A stretch of DNA of 5,066 nt from Betaproteobacteria bacterium (lineage in GTDB: Bacteria; Pseudomonadota; Gammaproteobacteria; Burkholderiales; Burkholderiaceae_C). This document shows positions 1-5,066 of the stretch, piece by piece. The first letter of the stretch is position 1. Each line of letters begins with the position of its first letter. The position numbers were made by a program, and so were the translations under genes. Under the pieces are notes generated by a model, which had not been told where the DNA came from, ran no database searches, and worked only from the letters and a program-made list of their open reading frames with translations. The stretch is taken from assembly GCA_025354965.1 (NCBI GenBank), contig JANXLW010000467.1, positions 1 through 5,066 on the forward strand. Reading direction: 5' to 3'.

Positions 1-153
1 CTTTCCGACTTCGATCGAACCCTTGTAGTTCCAAAGGCCAGCCAGGCGCGCCGGCCCTTCGCACATCCATTTCACGATTTCGGTCCACCCAAAACCCTGT
101 TCCTGAGATTGTGACCAAATCAAGGGCAGTCCATGAACCCGCGTCCAGGATGT
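1..153 (-). pseudogene. Truncated allantoinase-like amidohydrolase, C-terminal fragment (runs off left edge)
   Basis: Read on the minus strand from 153 down to 1 there is an uninterrupted 51-codon frame with a TGA immediately upstream (154-156). From about residue 8 it resembles the C-terminal part of bacterial allantoinases (AllB, cyclic amidohydrolase superfamily): GLPLIW, then WMCEGPARLAGL (bases 34-69), then a KGSIEVGK stretch that in the family leads into a DAD-V strand. Allantoinase opens the allantoin ring to allantoate in purine catabolism. The first residues (TSWTRV) do not match the family, so similarity seems to start near base 132. The metal-binding N-terminal barrel, roughly 300 residues or more in the family, cannot be present because uvrD begins at 176 on the other strand. 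The fragment therefore looks like a decayed remnant. The only in-frame ATG is at residue 30. The rest of the C-terminus lies outside the window. Dihydroorotase or another amidohydrolase is a less likely alternative. Confidence 0.6.
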
Positions 154-163
154 TCAGGCTTTC

Positions 164-169
164 TACAAT
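164..169 (+). promoter_or_regulatory. Candidate -10 box (TACAAT) of uvrD, possibly giving a leaderless mRNA
   Basis: TACAAT matches the sigma-70 -10 consensus at five of six positions and ends six bases before the uvrD ATG. Transcription would be expected to start at or within a base or two of that ATG. No convincing TTGACA-like -35 box lies at 16-18 bp spacing (around 140-147), so the assignment is weak. In support, no Shine-Dalgarno sequence precedes the ATG, and the same box and spacing precede the small ORF upstream of thrB. Confidence 0.35.
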
Positions 170-175
170 GGCCTG

Positions 176-2602
176 ATGTCCTTTGAAATTACACCGGCAG
201 GCGTGCACGATTCGGCGCTCCTGCAAAACCTCAACCCGGAGCAATCTGCCGCCGTTACCTTGCCGGCCGAGCACGCGCTCATTCTGGCCGGGGCCGGTTC
301 CGGTAAAACCCGCGTGCTGACCACCTGCATCGCCTGGCTGCTGCAAAACGGCCAGGTAACGCCTGGCGGTATTCTGGCGGTCACTTTTACCAACAAGGCT
401 GCCAAGGAGATGATGACGCGCCTGAGCAGCATGTTGCCGCTCAACGTGCGCGGCATGTGGATTGGTACTTTTCATGGTCTGTGCAATCGTTTTTTGCGTG
501 CACACTTCAAGTTGGCCAACCTGCCGCAGAGCTTTCAGATTCTGGACACGCAGGACCAGCTCTCTGCCATCAAGCGTCTGTACAAACAGTTCAAACTCGA
601 TGATGAGCGCTACCCCCCCAAGCAGATGCAGTGGTTCATTGCAGGTTGCAAGGAAGACGGTTTGCGGCCCAACATGGTGGCAGACCACAACCTCGAAACA
701 CGCAAGAAAATCGAGATTTACCAGCTCTATGAAGACCAGTGCCAACGCGAGGGGGTGGTCGACTTTGCCGAGCTCATGCTGCGCAGCTTTGAAGTGTTGC
801 GAGACAATGATCCGATTCGCGAACACTACCAGCGACGCTTTCGCCATATCCTGATTGATGAATTTCAGGACACCAACAAACTTCAGTACGCGTGGATCAA
901 AATGCTGGCCGGCACCGGCTCTGCCAGCACGGTTGATGATGAGTCCAGCTTCAACCCCACCGGCTGTGTGCTGGCGGTGGGCGATGATGATCAGAGCATT
1001 TACGCCTTTCGCGGCGCACGGGTCGGCAACATGGCCGACTTTGTGCGCGAGTTCAAGGTGCGCCACCAGATCAAGCTGGAAGAAAACTACCGCAGCGGCA
1101 GCAACATCCTGGACTCGGCCAACGAGCTCATCAGCCACAACAACAAGCGCTTGGGTAAAAACCTGCGTACGGCACAGGGACCAGGCGAGCCGGTGCGCGT
1201 GTTTGAAGCCAGTAGCGACTTTGCCGAGGCGCAGTGGCTGGTGGATGAAATTCGAGAGCTCGTGGGGTTCGCCGCCGCGCCGGGCCGCGCCAAGCAAGGC
1301 AGCGCCCCTGCGGGGGGCAGCGCAGCACACGAAGTGGCAAGTGTGGGGGCCGGTTTCGCGCGACGGGAAATCGCTGTTTTGTACCGCAGCAATGCGCAAA
1401 GCCGGGTCATCGAGACCGCCTTGTTTAACGTGGCGATGCCTTACAAAGTGTATGGCGGGTTGCGCTTTTTTGAACGTGCCGAAATCAAGAATGCGCTGGC
1501 TTATTTGCGTCTGCTGGAGAACCCGCGCGACGACACCAGCTTTTTGCGGGCCGTGAATTTCCCACCGCGCGGCATCGGCTTGCGCAGCCTGGAGCAGTTG
1601 CAGGATGCAGCGCGTGCCACCGGTAGTTCTTTGAGTGACGCTGTCAGCGGCCTGGGTGGCAAAGCAGGCACCAATATTGGTGCATTTCTGGCGGGAGTTG
1701 ATGTCTTACGCGAACAAACGCAGGGCCTGAGCTTGCGCGAAATCATTGAGCGCATGCTCGATCACAGCGGTTTGATCGCGCATTACAAGGCCGATCGGGA
1801 AGGCGCCGACCGGGTAGAAAATCTGGAGGAACTGGTCAATGCGGCGGAGAGTTTTGTTTCGCTGGAAGGTTTTGGCCGCGATGCGGTGGCCTTGCCGGTC
1901 GATGAACAGGGTCAGGCCTTGACGCAGTCTGCGGCCTCGCAAGGCGTGAACTTCTACCAACCGGTGCCGGAAGTCCTGCAGCCCGATAGCGACACCGGCG
2001 AAACACAGTCGCCGCTGGCCGCCTTTTTGTCGCATGCCGCGCTGGAGGCTGGCGACAACCAGGCGCAGGCCGGGCAGGATGCCATCCAGCTTATGACAGT
2101 GCATTCAAGCAAAGGGCTGGAGTTCGACTGTGTCTTCATCACCGGGCTGGAAGAAGGTCTTTTTCCGCACGAAAATTCAATCAGCGACCGTGATGGTCTG
2201 GAAGAAGAGCGGCGCCTCATGTACGTGGCCATCACCCGTGCGCGCAAGCGACTTTATTTGAGTCATTCGCAAACCCGCATGCTGCACGGGCAGACGCGCT
2301 ACAACCTGAAGAGTCGTTTTCTCGAGGAGTTACCCGAAGACGCCTTGAAGTGGATCACGCCCAGAAAAAAGAGTTTCGGTACTGACTATTCAAAAATGAA
2401 CATTGCGCCGGTGCCGGCTCAAAAGGCTGCACCCTTGCATGGTTTGCGTGCCGACATGAAAGTGTTTCACACCAAATTTGGCGAAGGTACGGTGCTGACT
2501 CTTGAGGGCGTGGGTGAAGATGCTCGGGCGCAAATCAATTTTCCACGCCATGGAGTCAAGTGGCTGGCACTCAGTGTGGCGAAACTCACGCCACTGCCTT
2601 GA
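176..2602 (+). CDS. uvrD: UvrD-type superfamily 1A DNA helicase (DNA helicase II)
   Basis: An ATP-dependent 3'-5' DNA helicase of the UvrD/PcrA/Rep group. In the family it removes the excised oligonucleotide and UvrC in nucleotide excision repair, unwinds nicked DNA in mismatch repair, and acts at stalled forks and RNA polymerase. All helicase motifs are visible in the 808-residue product: Q motif LNPEQSAAV (19-27), Walker A AGAGSGKT (38-45), Ia (68-79), TFHG (98-101), Walker B/DEFQDT (226-233), motif III VGDDDQSIYAFRGA (268-281), motif IV ENYRSG (303-308), motif V TVHSSKGLEFD (641-651), motif VI MYVAITRAR (682-690). Residues about 760-808 (VFHTKFGEGTV...) resemble the C-terminal Tudor-like domain of UvrD/PcrA, which favours UvrD over Rep. 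It is longer than E. coli UvrD (720 aa), partly through inserts at about 246-263 and 364-393. The second insert comes from a repeat-like element. The ATG at 176 lacks a Shine-Dalgarno sequence. The ATG at 168 is out of frame and stops after two codons. The 3' end overlaps the convergent membrane-protein gene. Confidence 0.93.
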   Translation: MSFEITPAGVHDSALLQNLNPEQSAAVTLPAEHALILAGAGSGKTRVLTTCIAWLLQNGQVTPGGILAVTFTNKAAKEMMTRLSSMLPLNVRGMWIGTFHGLCNRFLRAHFKLANLPQSFQILDTQDQLSAIKRLYKQFKLDDERYPPKQMQWFIAGCKEDGLRPNMVADHNLETRKKIEIYQLYEDQCQREGVVDFAELMLRSFEVLRDNDPIREHYQRRFRHILIDEFQDTNKLQYAWIKMLAGTGSASTVDDESSFNPTGCVLAVGDDDQSIYAFRGARVGNMADFVREFKVRHQIKLEENYRSGSNILDSANELISHNNKRLGKNLRTAQGPGEPVRVFEASSDFAEAQWLVDEIRELVGFAAAPGRAKQGSAPAGGSAAHEVASVGAGFARREIAVLYRSNAQSRVIETALFNVAMPYKVYGGLRFFERAEIKNALAYLRLLENPRDDTSFLRAVNFPPRGIGLRSLEQLQDAARATGSSLSDAVSGLGGKAGTNIGAFLAGVDVLREQTQGLSLREIIERMLDHSGLIAHYKADREGADRVENLEELVNAAESFVSLEGFGRDAVALPVDEQGQALTQSAASQGVNFYQPVPEVLQPDSDTGETQSPLAAFLSHAALEAGDNQAQAGQDAIQLMTVHSSKGLEFDCVFITGLEEGLFPHENSISDRDGLEEERRLMYVAITRARKRLYLSHSQTRMLHGQTRYNLKSRFLEELPEDALKWITPRKKSFGTDYSKMNIAPVPAQKAAPLHGLRADMKVFHTKFGEGTVLTLEGVGEDARAQINFPRHGVKWLALSVAKLTPLP
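1265..1353 (+). repeat. GC-rich palindromic repeat-like insertion inside uvrD
   Basis: This stretch encodes a Gly/Ala/Ser-rich segment absent from typical UvrD proteins. It lies between motif IV and the conserved EIAVLYRSNAQSR strand (398-410). The DNA has a CCCC-TGC-GGGG hairpin (1305-1315) between two copies of GGCAGCGC (1298-1305 and 1316-1323), then CACAC/GTGTG arms (1326-1330 and 1341-1345), then GGGGGCC (1345-1351). This arrangement resembles GC-rich intergenic repeats I recall from Comamonadaceae genomes. The codons for Gly-Phe-Ala occur at both edges (1265-1273 and 1352-1360). Removing the 87 bases between the two copies restores ELVGFARREIAVLY, which looks like an ordinary family sequence. 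The insert length is a multiple of three, so the helicase frame survives. The repeat identity is inference; a plain low-complexity linker is the alternative. Confidence 0.5.
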
Positions 2603-3380
2603 CCTCCACAACCGGTGCCGGCAAGTCAAAGCAGTCACGAAAGGTGAAGTACAGCGATGTGAAAAACATCGAAGCCATCAGCATCAATGCTGGAAACAAA
2701 ATATCGCCGGCCAGCTCGGGGTTGCCCAGCAAGGTGCCCAGCGTCGTGATGGCGATGACCACCATTATCAGCAGCGCCAGCCACATCAATCCGAAAATGA
2801 TAAATGCGCCAAAGTTGCGCAGACACGCCACCATGCTGAAAAAGAGGCTTTTCAGCGGCGGCACACCATGCCAGTGCACCAGCGCCGGCGCATGCCAGAA
2901 CATCAGCGAAAGTGGCAGATGCAGACCGATGAAAACCCACATGGCGCCCTGAAAATCGCTCGCCATCATCATCTCGCGGGTAGGCGTTGTGCCACCCAGA
3001 TAGACGCGGGCGAAGTCACCGCCGTCCACCAGATACGCGCCACCCATGGCGGCAAGAAATCCAAAGGCATACAAGCCACCCAGGAGCAGCATGGCGCGGG
3101 CTTGTTGCTTGCCGGCGCGAAAGGCCGCCAGTAGCACCATGGGCATTGGAAAGCGCCCATCGGCCGCTTCACGCGTAGCCGCCATCAGCCCCAATGTGGC
3201 GGCGGGCAGCAGCGCCATGGCCAGCACGAATCCGACATAGGGCACCTGGCTGGCAACGGTCATGACGGCCATGAACATGAAAAACAATCCTGCCAGTGCC
3301 AGTGGCTGTTTGAAAAACGTCCGCATGCCCAGTTTGAGCCACGCGATACCCGTGCGGGAAGGAACAATATTCAGCTTCAT
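2586..3380 (-). CDS. BPSS1780-family integral membrane protein, function unknown
   Basis: A 264-residue, highly hydrophobic protein with about six predicted transmembrane segments, near residues 25-45, 48-68, 95-115, 143-165, 188-213 and 224-246. It should sit in the inner membrane. No signal peptide is evident and no enzymatic motif is recognisable. The family-like features are TREAADGRFP (69-78) between helices 2 and 3, and a polar/aromatic loop FWHAPALVHWHGVPPLKS (161-178) between helices 4 and 5. I recognise it as the BPSS1780-type family of Burkholderiales membrane proteins, whose role is not established. Its ATG overlaps the thrB stop as ATGA (3377-3380) and has no Shine-Dalgarno sequence of its own, so translation is probably coupled to thrB. 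Its last 17 bases overlap the end of uvrD on the opposite strand. The family name is from memory; the membrane topology is read directly from hydrophobicity. Confidence 0.85.
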   Translation of the reverse strand: MKLNIVPSRTGIAWLKLGMRTFFKQPLALAGLFFMFMAVMTVASQVPYVGFVLAMALLPAATLGLMAATREAADGRFPMPMVLLAAFRAGKQQARAMLLLGGLYAFGFLAAMGGAYLVDGGDFARVYLGGTTPTREMMMASDFQGAMWVFIGLHLPLSLMFWHAPALVHWHGVPPLKSLFFSMVACLRNFGAFIIFGLMWLALLIMVVIAITTLGTLLGNPELAGDILFPALMLMASMFFTSLYFTFRDCFDLPAPVVEVKAVA

Positions 3381-4372
3381 GGGCAGGTCGCAGTTGTGCT
3401 TAAAACGTCGGGTTGAGCAGTCCGCTCGCGCAGCACCCGCTCAAAATGGTCTGGATCGTGGGCTTTGAGCAGGCTGGCCTCACGCGGCAAATGGTAATCT
3501 GCGAGCCGCGAAATCCAGAAGCGCAAGGCCGCACCGCGCAGCATGGCCGCCAGCAGTTCGCGCTCTGCGCCTTGCAGAGGCCGCACCGCGTTATAGGCTG
3601 CCAGCAGGCCGCGGGCGCGCTGCGCGTTGTGTGCGCCGGACTCCAGGTCGACGCACCAGTCGTTCATGCACACCGCAATATCAAAAACCCAGCTGTCGAC
3701 ACCGGCAAAATAGAAATCAAAGATGCCGCTCAGATGAGGCTCACCATTCAGGTTTTCAAACAACGCATTGTCACGAAACAGGTCAGCGTGAATCGGGCCT
3801 CTCGGCAGGGCGGCGTAGCACGATGACTGCGCAATATGGTTCTGGTAGGCCAACTCACTGTGGATCAATGTGGCTTGCCGGCTGGTCAAATAGGGCAGTA
3901 CCACCGGCACGGTCTCAACGCACCAGGGTAGGCCCCGCAGATTGGGTTGGGTCATTGAAAAATCGCGGGCTGCCAGGTGCATTTTGGCCAGTGCGGCGCC
4001 TACAGCGGCGCAGTGTGTCGCACCGGGGTTAAGTTCGCTCTTGCCGCGCAGTCTGTTCACTACAACAGCCGGTTTGCCTTTGAGTTCAAACAGCAGATCG
4101 CCTTGTGCATTGGCGCTGGGGTCGGGCACCGGCACGCCGTGCCGGGCAAGGTGCTTCATCAAACGCAGGTAAAAAGGTAGCTGGGCAAAAGTCAGCCGTT
4201 CGAACAAGGTGAGCACATACTCGCAGACTTCTCCCCCGGCATCGGTAGTCACGAAATAGTTGGTATTTTCGATGCCACCAGCGCAACCTCGCAGTTCCTT
4301 GAGTTCACCCAGCTGGAGTTGTCGCAGCAGGACGCGGACCTCATCGGCCGAAACTTCTGTGTAAACCGCCAT
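3377..4372 (-). CDS. thrB: Homoserine kinase, APH-fold (Pseudomonas-type ThrB)
   Basis: Catalyses ATP-dependent phosphorylation of L-homoserine to O-phospho-L-homoserine, the step before threonine synthase, in the cytoplasm. The 331-residue protein belongs to the aminoglycoside-phosphotransferase/choline-kinase fold used by many beta- and gammaproteobacteria, not the GHMP-kinase ThrB of E. coli. Visible features are the N-terminal strand with CAGGIENTNYFV (30-41, the nucleotide-binding hairpin region), FERL (57-60), the catalytic loop IHADLFRDN (194-202; D197 the likely catalytic base, N202 metal-binding), and IFDFYFAG (217-224; D219 the DFG-like metal ligand). Length and start (MAVYTEVS...) match the family. 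No Shine-Dalgarno sequence precedes the ATG. A possible 17-codon leader ORF ends three bases upstream. The stop overlaps the start of the downstream membrane-protein gene, forming a two-gene operon divergent from polA. Confidence 0.93.
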   Translation of the reverse strand: MAVYTEVSADEVRVLLRQLQLGELKELRGCAGGIENTNYFVTTDAGGEVCEYVLTLFERLTFAQLPFYLRLMKHLARHGVPVPDPSANAQGDLLFELKGKPAVVVNRLRGKSELNPGATHCAAVGAALAKMHLAARDFSMTQPNLRGLPWCVETVPVVLPYLTSRQATLIHSELAYQNHIAQSSCYAALPRGPIHADLFRDNALFENLNGEPHLSGIFDFYFAGVDSWVFDIAVCMNDWCVDLESGAHNAQRARGLLAAYNAVRPLQGAERELLAAMLRGAALRFWISRLADYHLPREASLLKAHDPDHFERVLRERTAQPDVLSTTATCP

Positions 4373-4375
4373 GAA

Positions 4376-4429
4376 TCAATAGCTCGAAATACAAATCAGG
4401 TTGAGGTGAAGAAACAGGGCACGGCGCAT
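4376..4429 (-). CDS. Possible 17-residue leader peptide upstream of thrB
   Basis: On the minus strand an ATG at 4429-4427 opens a frame MRRALFLHLNLICISSY that ends with TGA at 4378-4376, three bases before the thrB ATG (4372). A TACAAT box lies exactly six bases before this ATG, which would place the transcription start at the ATG itself. A ribosome finishing here would be well placed to reinitiate at thrB, which lacks a Shine-Dalgarno sequence. The peptide contains two Ile and four Leu codons but no Thr, so it does not look like the E. coli thrL attenuator, and I see no terminator-like hairpin in the leader. Open frames this short arise by chance, so the call is tentative. Confidence 0.3.
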   Translation of the reverse strand: MRRALFLHLNLICISSY

Positions 4430-4435
4430 GGCTTG

Positions 4436-4441
4436 ATTGTA
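4436..4441 (-). promoter_or_regulatory. Candidate -10 box (TACAAT) for thrB and its leader ORF
   Basis: Read on the minus strand, TTCTACAAT includes TACAAT (five of six positions match TATAAT) at 4441-4436. It is followed after six bases by the ATG of the small ORF ahead of thrB. The nine-base string TTCTACAAT also occurs upstream of uvrD at the same distance from its ATG. No good -35 box is visible at 16-19 bp spacing (around 4458-4466), so this is weak evidence only. Confidence 0.35.
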
Positions 4442-4481
4442 GAACCACGCGGGCCACGCCCTGCACAGGCAAAATGCACGC

Positions 4482-4994
4482 ATGAATGAATCCATGACAA
4501 AGTCAAAGACGCTGCTCCTGGTGGATGGCTCCAGCTATTTGTACCGTGCTTTTCACGCCATGCCTGATTTGCGGGCGGTGCCGGGCGACGCTAGCAGTGC
4601 ACCGACGGGCGCCATTCGCGGCATGATCAACATGTTGCAAAGTTTGCGCAAGGAGGTGCCGGCCGATTTTGCGGCCTGCGTCTTTGATGCCAGGGGTCCC
4701 ACCTTTCGCGACGCGCTGTACCCTGAGTACAAGGCGCATCGCTCGCCGATGCCGGACGATTTGCGCAGCCAGATTGAGCCGATTCACGAAGTAGTGCGCC
4801 TGATGGGCTGGAAGGTGCTGGACGTGCCCGGCGTTGAGGCCGACGACGTGATTGGCACGCTGGCCGTCATTGCGGCAAGACAGGGCATCGAGGTGATTGT
4901 GAGCAGCGGCGACAAAGACCTGGCGCAGCTTGTCAACAGCCATATCACCATCATCGACACCATGAACGGCAAACGCCGTGACGTGGCAGGTTGA
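4482..4994 (+). CDS. polA: DNA polymerase I, N-terminal 5'-3' exonuclease part, ended early by an apparent frameshift
   Basis: DNA polymerase I removes RNA primers and fills gaps in Okazaki-fragment maturation and excision repair. The 170 codons cover most of the N-terminal flap-endonuclease domain: LLLVDGSSYLYRAFHAMP (11-28; D15 metal ligand), CVFDARGPTFRDALYPEYKAHR (66-87; D69), the acidic cluster GVEADDVIG (117-125; E119, D121, D122), and SSGDKDLAQLV (141-151; D144, D146). These match PolA closely. The frame then stops at TGA (4992-4994) after DVAG, although the family continues here, and the matching continuation is found in the +1 frame. A full PolA is about 930 residues in E. coli. Two starts are possible in frame, 4482 and 4494 (MTKSKTLLLVDG); the second gives the more usual N-terminus. 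Neither has a clear Shine-Dalgarno sequence. As written, the product would lack the rest of the exonuclease, the proofreading and the polymerase domains. Confidence 0.9.
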   Translation: MNESMTKSKTLLLVDGSSYLYRAFHAMPDLRAVPGDASSAPTGAIRGMINMLQSLRKEVPADFAACVFDARGPTFRDALYPEYKAHRSPMPDDLRSQIEPIHEVVRLMGWKVLDVPGVEADDVIGTLAVIAARQGIEVIVSSGDKDLAQLVNSHITIIDTMNGKRRDVAG

Positions 4995-5066
4995 GGCCGA
5001 ATTCGGCGTGCCGCCGCACCTGATGGTGGACTATCAGACACTGGTGGGCGATGCCATCGACAATGT
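4990..5066 (+). pseudogene. polA: Continuation of polA in the +1 frame (runs off right edge)
   Basis: From 4990 the frame GTT GAG GCC GAA ... reads VEAEFGVPPHLMVDYQTLVG and then DAIDN, up to the window end. This is the expected next segment of the PolA 5'-3' exonuclease domain; the VGDA-DN motif normally precedes VPG and contributes metal-binding aspartates. It lies +1 relative to the upstream 170 codons, with only a few bases of ambiguity at the join (4986-4992). The simplest ancestral reading is GCA GGT GTT GAG with one GT of a GTGT pair lost; an extra G is the alternative. Whether this is a real mutation or a sequence error cannot be told from the window. Confidence 0.85.

Larger units (their letters stand above)
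4373..4481. promoter_or_regulatory. Divergent thrB / polA intergenic region
   Basis: These 109 bases must hold the promoters of both divergent genes. For thrB there is a TACAAT box and a possible leader ORF. For polA the best -10 candidate is TAGAAC (4440-4445), which overlaps the thrB box but has no acceptable -35 partner, so I do not call it separately. Short inverted repeats are present close to polA: GGGC-CAC-GCCC (4451-4461) and CCTG-CA-CAGG (4460-4469). Neither is followed by a T-run, so they do not look like terminators. Confidence 0.6.

Noticed and set aside
855..1556. 233-codon plus-strand frame inside uvrD
   Set aside because: It lies wholly within the helicase gene in another frame, with composition typical of an off-frame reading (rich in Trp, Cys, Arg). 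The helicase motifs are in the uvrD frame.
1954..2247. Minus-strand open frames opposite uvrD (here and at 1706-2104)
   Set aside because: No recognisable motifs; explained by GC-rich codon use of uvrD on the opposite strand.
2835..2856. Intrinsic terminator for uvrD
   Set aside because: The stem is AT-rich, is not followed by a T-run on the plus strand (GGCGGC follows), and is far beyond the uvrD stop within another gene.
2502..3134. Long plus-strand open frame (210 codons) opposite the membrane-protein gene
   Set aside because: Its product is rich in His, Gln, Arg and Lys, resembles no family I know, and lies antisense to a gene with clear membrane topology and operon context. It is a shadow frame.
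4980..4997. Programmed +1 frameshift in polA, like release factor 2 (GGT TGA G compared with CTT TGA C)
   Set aside because: The stop context is similar, but there is no AGGGGG-like internal Shine-Dalgarno sequence just upstream, Gly-GGT is not a known efficient slip codon, and I know of no programmed frameshift in polA. Mutation or sequence error is simpler.
1..5066. CRISPR array, prophage, insertion sequence, tRNA or rRNA
   Set aside because: No regularly spaced repeats, transposase or integrase motifs, terminal inverted repeats or RNA-gene sequences were seen. The window is mostly conserved chromosomal genes.

Overview
The window reads as a piece of chromosome from a betaproteobacterium of the order Burkholderiales, most likely the Comamonadaceae (Polaromonas/Rhodoferax-like). 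This rests on moderately GC-rich DNA, the protein sequences themselves, and the cluster uvrD / BPSS1780-type membrane protein / thrB / polA, which I recall from that order. The family assignment is inference from memory, not a database result. Nothing here points to a phage, CRISPR or defence system. The unusual content is in small details at gene edges and inside genes.

Layout. Positions 1-153 (minus) hold the open C-terminal part of an allantoinase-like amidohydrolase with no N-terminal half, apparently a truncated remnant. Positions 176-2602 (plus) encode a complete UvrD-type superfamily 1 DNA helicase. It carries an in-frame GC-rich palindromic insertion at about 1265-1353, which looks like a dispersed repeat turned into protein. 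Positions 2586-3380 (minus) encode a six-helix membrane protein that overlaps the end of uvrD tail-to-tail by 17 bp. Positions 3377-4372 (minus) encode homoserine kinase ThrB, joined to the membrane protein by an ATGA stop/start overlap, so the two form an operon. Positions 4373-4481 are a divergent promoter region. It contains a possible 17-codon leader ORF just upstream of thrB. From 4482 to the window end (plus) lies the 5' part of polA (DNA polymerase I), interrupted by an apparent frameshift at about 4989-4992: codon 170 is followed by TGA, and the family sequence resumes in the +1 frame to the window end.

Functional picture. UvrD and PolA are partners in nucleotide excision repair and other gap-filling repair. 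ThrB makes O-phosphohomoserine for threonine synthesis. The membrane protein has no known function. The most useful points to check are the polA frameshift (real mutation or sequence error), the allantoinase remnant beside uvrD, the repeat insertion in the helicase, and the possible leaderless starts of uvrD and the thrB leader ORF, which share a TACAAT box placed exactly six bases before the ATG.
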